This document shows, in pieces, positions 61,919 through 64,000 of a DNA stretch of 64,000 bases. The translations under genes and the position numbers were made by a program. Each line of letters opens with the position of its first letter. Position 1 is the stretch's first letter. The notes beneath the pieces are model-generated. The model ran no database searches, was not told the DNA's origin, and was given only the letters and a program-made list of their open reading frames with translations. Source of the DNA: Rhodopirellula baltica SH 1 (GTDB lineage: Bacteria > Planctomycetota > Planctomycetia > Pirellulales > Pirellulaceae); NCBI RefSeq assembly GCF_000196115.1, contig NC_005027.1, forward strand, positions 372,001 to 436,000. The letters run 5' to 3'.

Positions 61919-62123
61919 TTCCGACGGCCGGTTGAAGATCGAAGGCCTGCCTGTTGGCCGAGAGCTCGTCTTTCGAGTTCGTCATGAAGTGGGCAAAATC
62001 GATCAAGTAACCATTGAAGGGCAGGAAGTTCAATGGCGGCGTGCTCGGTTTTCAGTTTTGCTTGATCCCGGTGAGAATGATTTGGGTGATATTCTGATTT
62101 CTCCTGAATCGTTTCTGAACTGA
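61869..62123 (+). pseudogene. C-terminal fragment of a secreted cupredoxin/carboxypeptidase-regulatory-like protein
   Basis: About 84 codons without a start: RGFVVVVDHPYVAASDSDGRLKIEGLPVG, then RVRHEVGK...ISPESFLN. The VVxDHPYxAVTDxDGxFxIxxLPxG pattern is typical of the C-terminal beta domain of planctomycete methylamine-utilisation/plastocyanin-like proteins. The upstream part is absent and the fragment is joined out of frame to the preceding membrane protein gene. Confidence 0.65.
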
Positions 62124-62162
62124 TCGAATGAGTGACGTAGATGATAAAGGTTGCAGGTGGTT

Positions 62163-62627
62163 GTGAAGCGGTTTCGGATTTCAACGTTGCTCATTTTCAC
62201 TGCGCTGTGCGCTGGTGCGTTCGTGGTGCTGCGCCCGTTTGATCCTCAAGTGCGAATTTACGATCCTGTTGATCTAGATCGATATCACGGTTACTACCAC
62301 GGTGCCAAAATTTACGAAGTCTCGGTGGTGAACGCTGGTGGACATGCCATTTGGTTGCCGGACAATTCAGAGCCTTTTGCATCATCAGCGATCGGACATT
62401 TTGTTGGCGGCGTGAGAACCAATCGGGTTTTTGTTTGGGCAGAGGATCGGGGTTTCAAACAAGTTCAACCTGGTGAAGGCTTGGTCTACCAAATTTGCAT
62501 GAGTGAGTCTGATGCAGATTTTGAGGTGGTGATCGAGGTTCAGGATTGGCGTGGCAGCAGCCAGAGAATCGACGATCGTGTGTACGTCTTGAAGCCGAGC
62601 GAAGCACGCGAGTCGTCTGCGTCGTAG
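62163..62627 (+). CDS. Hypothetical membrane-anchored protein
   Basis: 154 aa from a GTG at 62163 (reading VKRFRISTLLIFTALCAGAFVVLRPF), which matches the usual RRFRISTLL... start of planctomycete anchored proteins; a TTG four codons upstream is the alternative. One N-terminal membrane helix, then a beta-rich domain (YEVSVVNAGGHAIWLPDNSEPF, GFKQVQPGEGLVYQICM). No named family recognised. First of three co-directional membrane genes. Confidence 0.65.
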   Translation: MKRFRISTLLIFTALCAGAFVVLRPFDPQVRIYDPVDLDRYHGYYHGAKIYEVSVVNAGGHAIWLPDNSEPFASSAIGHFVGGVRTNRVFVWAEDRGFKQVQPGEGLVYQICMSESDADFEVVIEVQDWRGSSQRIDDRVYVLKPSEARESSAS

Positions 62628-62674
62628 TCTCTGATTGCTAACATTGGCAGCTCAGCAAATTGAAAGTGCGATGA

Positions 62675-63073
62675 ATGCGAAGAAAGCATGGAAACCGACT
62701 GCAGTGGTTTGGAATCGGAGTGTTTATGCTTGGATCGCTTCTGCTCTTGATGAATGCTTGGCAAGGCCAGCAGTCCAGGAATGCGAGAGACAGTGTCCAA
62801 GATCGGATTGACGTCTTGGAAGCCTTCGTTGCGCGGGCTGAGTCAGACACGATGACAGCCCAAGAAATCCGTCAGCTAGGGAATCGGTTGGACTCTGTCA
62901 GCAGCGACTTGATGGCTCTGAAGCGGGAATCCGACTCACCGTGGTCAGCATTGAATGTTTCGTTCATGTCTTCTGTTGCGTGTTCGCTGATCGGATCTGT
63001 GCTGACGATTGTGGGATCGTCGCGGTTGCGTCGCGGCGGAATACCAGCGGTGGAAGGAGCGCAAGATGATTGA
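62675..63073 (+). CDS. Hypothetical protein with two membrane helices and a coiled coil
   Basis: 132 aa. A membrane helix at about 10-28 (WFGIGVFMLGSLLLLMNAW), a coiled-coil segment (DSVQDRIDVLEAFVARAESDTMTAQEIRQL, in parts), and a second helix near 95-118 (FMSSVACSLIGSVLTIVGSS). It overlaps the next gene by 8 bp, so translation of the two is coupled. Function unknown. Confidence 0.6.
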   Translation: MRRKHGNRLQWFGIGVFMLGSLLLLMNAWQGQQSRNARDSVQDRIDVLEAFVARAESDTMTAQEIRQLGNRLDSVSSDLMALKRESDSPWSALNVSFMSSVACSLIGSVLTIVGSSRLRRGGIPAVEGAQDD

Positions 63074-63359
63074 ACCCGATTCACGCCAGACTCAGGCGGC
63101 TCCAGACCAGAAGGCGGATGTCGAACCGATGGAAGAGAGAGCGAACGATGCGATCGTCAACTTGATTGCGGGCGGGTTGCTGGGGGCCGTCGGCGGTGCG
63201 GGGCTGGGATTCTCGGTCTCGCTGGCTTTCACAGGATGGGCCGTCGTGGCGTTCTTTGCTGGCGGCGTTTTGGGTGGAGTTCTCGGGATGACCATTGGCT
63301 ATGTCCGCGGTGACAGCTTCACGGAGTGGCTCAAAGAGAATCTATGGCGATTCTGGTAG
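63066..63359 (+). CDS. Hypothetical Gly-rich membrane protein
   Basis: 97 aa from the ATG at 63066, with ribosome site GGAAGGAG 8 nt upstream. A hydrophilic N-terminus (EPDSRQTQAAPDQKADVEPM) precedes two Gly-rich membrane helices (LIAGGLLGAVGGAGLGFSV; VVAFFAGGVLGGVLGMTIGY) of the glycine-zipper kind. The overlap with the preceding gene indicates an operon. Function unknown. Confidence 0.65.
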   Translation: MIEPDSRQTQAAPDQKADVEPMEERANDAIVNLIAGGLLGAVGGAGLGFSVSLAFTGWAVVAFFAGGVLGGVLGMTIGYVRGDSFTEWLKENLWRFW

Positions 63360-63446
63360 TGAGATGGTGACGTCTGCGGACGCAAGGTGAATGACGTATC
63401 GCGACGCCCATCCGGCAATGGGTTGGTGTTGCGGTTTGGCTGTTCT

Positions 63447-63483
63447 GCCGGAGCTGCGCCGAAGCGGCTTGATCCGGCCTACG
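63447..63483. repeat. 37-bp hairpin repeat, copy 2
   Basis: GCCGGAGCTGCGCCGAAGCG followed by GCTTGATCCGGCCTACG; two differences from the copy at 61413-61449. It lies just after the stop of the RND gene on the other strand (23 bp) and may act as a 3' hairpin for either neighbour. Confidence 0.7.
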
Positions 63484-63505
63484 TGATAGGCGTTGTTCTT
63501 GTCGT

Positions 63506-64000
63506 CTATTCTTCGACTTCGACGAACGGGATGTTCAACGATTGAAGGGTGAGCAGATAGAGCATGTACAAGACGGGAATCAACAGCAGCACCAAGGCAG
63601 TCGCGAGCATCAAACCAAACGCAAGACTGCTGGCCATCGGGATCAGCAATTGAGCTTGGAAGGATTTTTCGGTTAACAACGGAATCAAACCTGCGATGGT
63701 CGTCATGCTGGTCAACATGATGGGACGGAAACGTCGTCGGCCCGATTCCAACAACGCTTGGATGGGTTCGTCGCCTGCTCGAACACGCGAATTGATGAAA
63801 TCGATCAGAACGATCGAGTCGTTGACGACCACTCCGGCCAACGCAACCAAGCCGAACATGCTGAACAAGGTCAACGGAAGGTCGAGGAAGGCGTGTCCCC
63901 AAACCGCACCGATCATGCCAAAGGGGATGATGGCCAGAATGAGGAGTGGCTGCATGTAGGATCGGAACTGAAGGACCAACAGCACAAACATGCACAGGAT
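63506..64000 (-). CDS. RND efflux permease, C-terminal part (AcrB/MMPL type)
   Basis: Continues beyond the right edge. The visible C-terminus is the last membrane bundle of an AcrB-type RND transporter: FVLLVLQFRSYMQPLLILAIIPFGMIGAVWGH (in parts), the conserved block LFSMFGLVALAGVVVNDSIVLIDFIN, then GRRRFRPIMLTSMTTIAGLIPLL and a final helix pair with ALVLLLIPVLYMLY. GVVVNDSIVLIDFIN is a hallmark of the HAE1/CzcA-like group; in this region metal pumps have similar sequences, so drug versus metal export is open. Confidence 0.9.
   Translation of the reverse strand: MLCMFVLLVLQFRSYMQPLLILAIIPFGMIGAVWGHAFLDLPLTLFSMFGLVALAGVVVNDSIVLIDFINSRVRAGDEPIQALLESGRRRFRPIMLTSMTTIAGLIPLLTEKSFQAQLLIPMASSLAFGLMLATALVLLLIPVLYMLYLLTLQSLNIPFVEVEE

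Overview
The window looks like chromosomal DNA of a marine planctomycete of the Rhodopirellula type (Pirellulaceae). The evidence is the many secreted sulfatases, DUF1080 domains, the PSCyt1/DUF1549/DUF1553 plus DUF1501 gene pair, a PVC-type haem-binding protein, a DUF1559 prepilin-like protein and a GC content near 55%. This assignment rests on gene content, not on a database search.

1-32 kb, carbohydrate region. Four sulfatase genes (one fused to DUF1080, one broken by an IS3 element), two GH78-type rhamnosidases (one fused to DUF1080), an SGNH hydrolase, the PSCyt/DUF1501 pair, a giant DUF1080/propeller/cytochrome fusion, a dienelactone hydrolase and a PQQ-like propeller are present. Almost all carry signal peptides, so they probably act in the periplasm or outside the cell on a sulfated, rhamnose-containing polysaccharide. 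An AsmA-like protein and a Wza-type export lipoprotein follow (28-32.3 kb).

32.6-35.3 kb, a BlaI/M56 two-gene regulatory unit. The membrane protease appears to carry a TolC-like helical domain in place of a beta-lactam sensor, and two palindromic operators lie on a readable promoter.

35.6-45.3 kb, a second, plus-strand sulfatase run: four sulfatases (one fused to an SASA acetylesterase), a propeller, a DUF1080 protein and an acidic repeat protein. With the first region this makes eight sulfatase genes. No formylglycine-generating enzyme or sulfatase maturase is in the window.

45.5-53.5 kb holds a DUF1559 protein, an ACR3 arsenite exporter with a small Cys-rich partner, an IS4 element nested in a 143-bp miniature element, a CPA1-type cation/proton antiporter and an HNH-like protein.

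53.58-55.70 kb is a minus-strand array of 17 tRNA or tRNA-like genes without encoded CCA, several of them degenerate and separated by inverted repeats. It is followed by an ISAs1 element, then a group II intron that appears to be split by a second IS3 element (57.8-61.0 kb). The last 3 kb carry gene fragments, small membrane proteins and the end of an RND efflux pump.

For four insertion sequences the boundaries and target duplications can be read to the base. The most notable items are the M56-TolC-like fusion with its operators, the decaying tRNA array, and the nested mobile elements.
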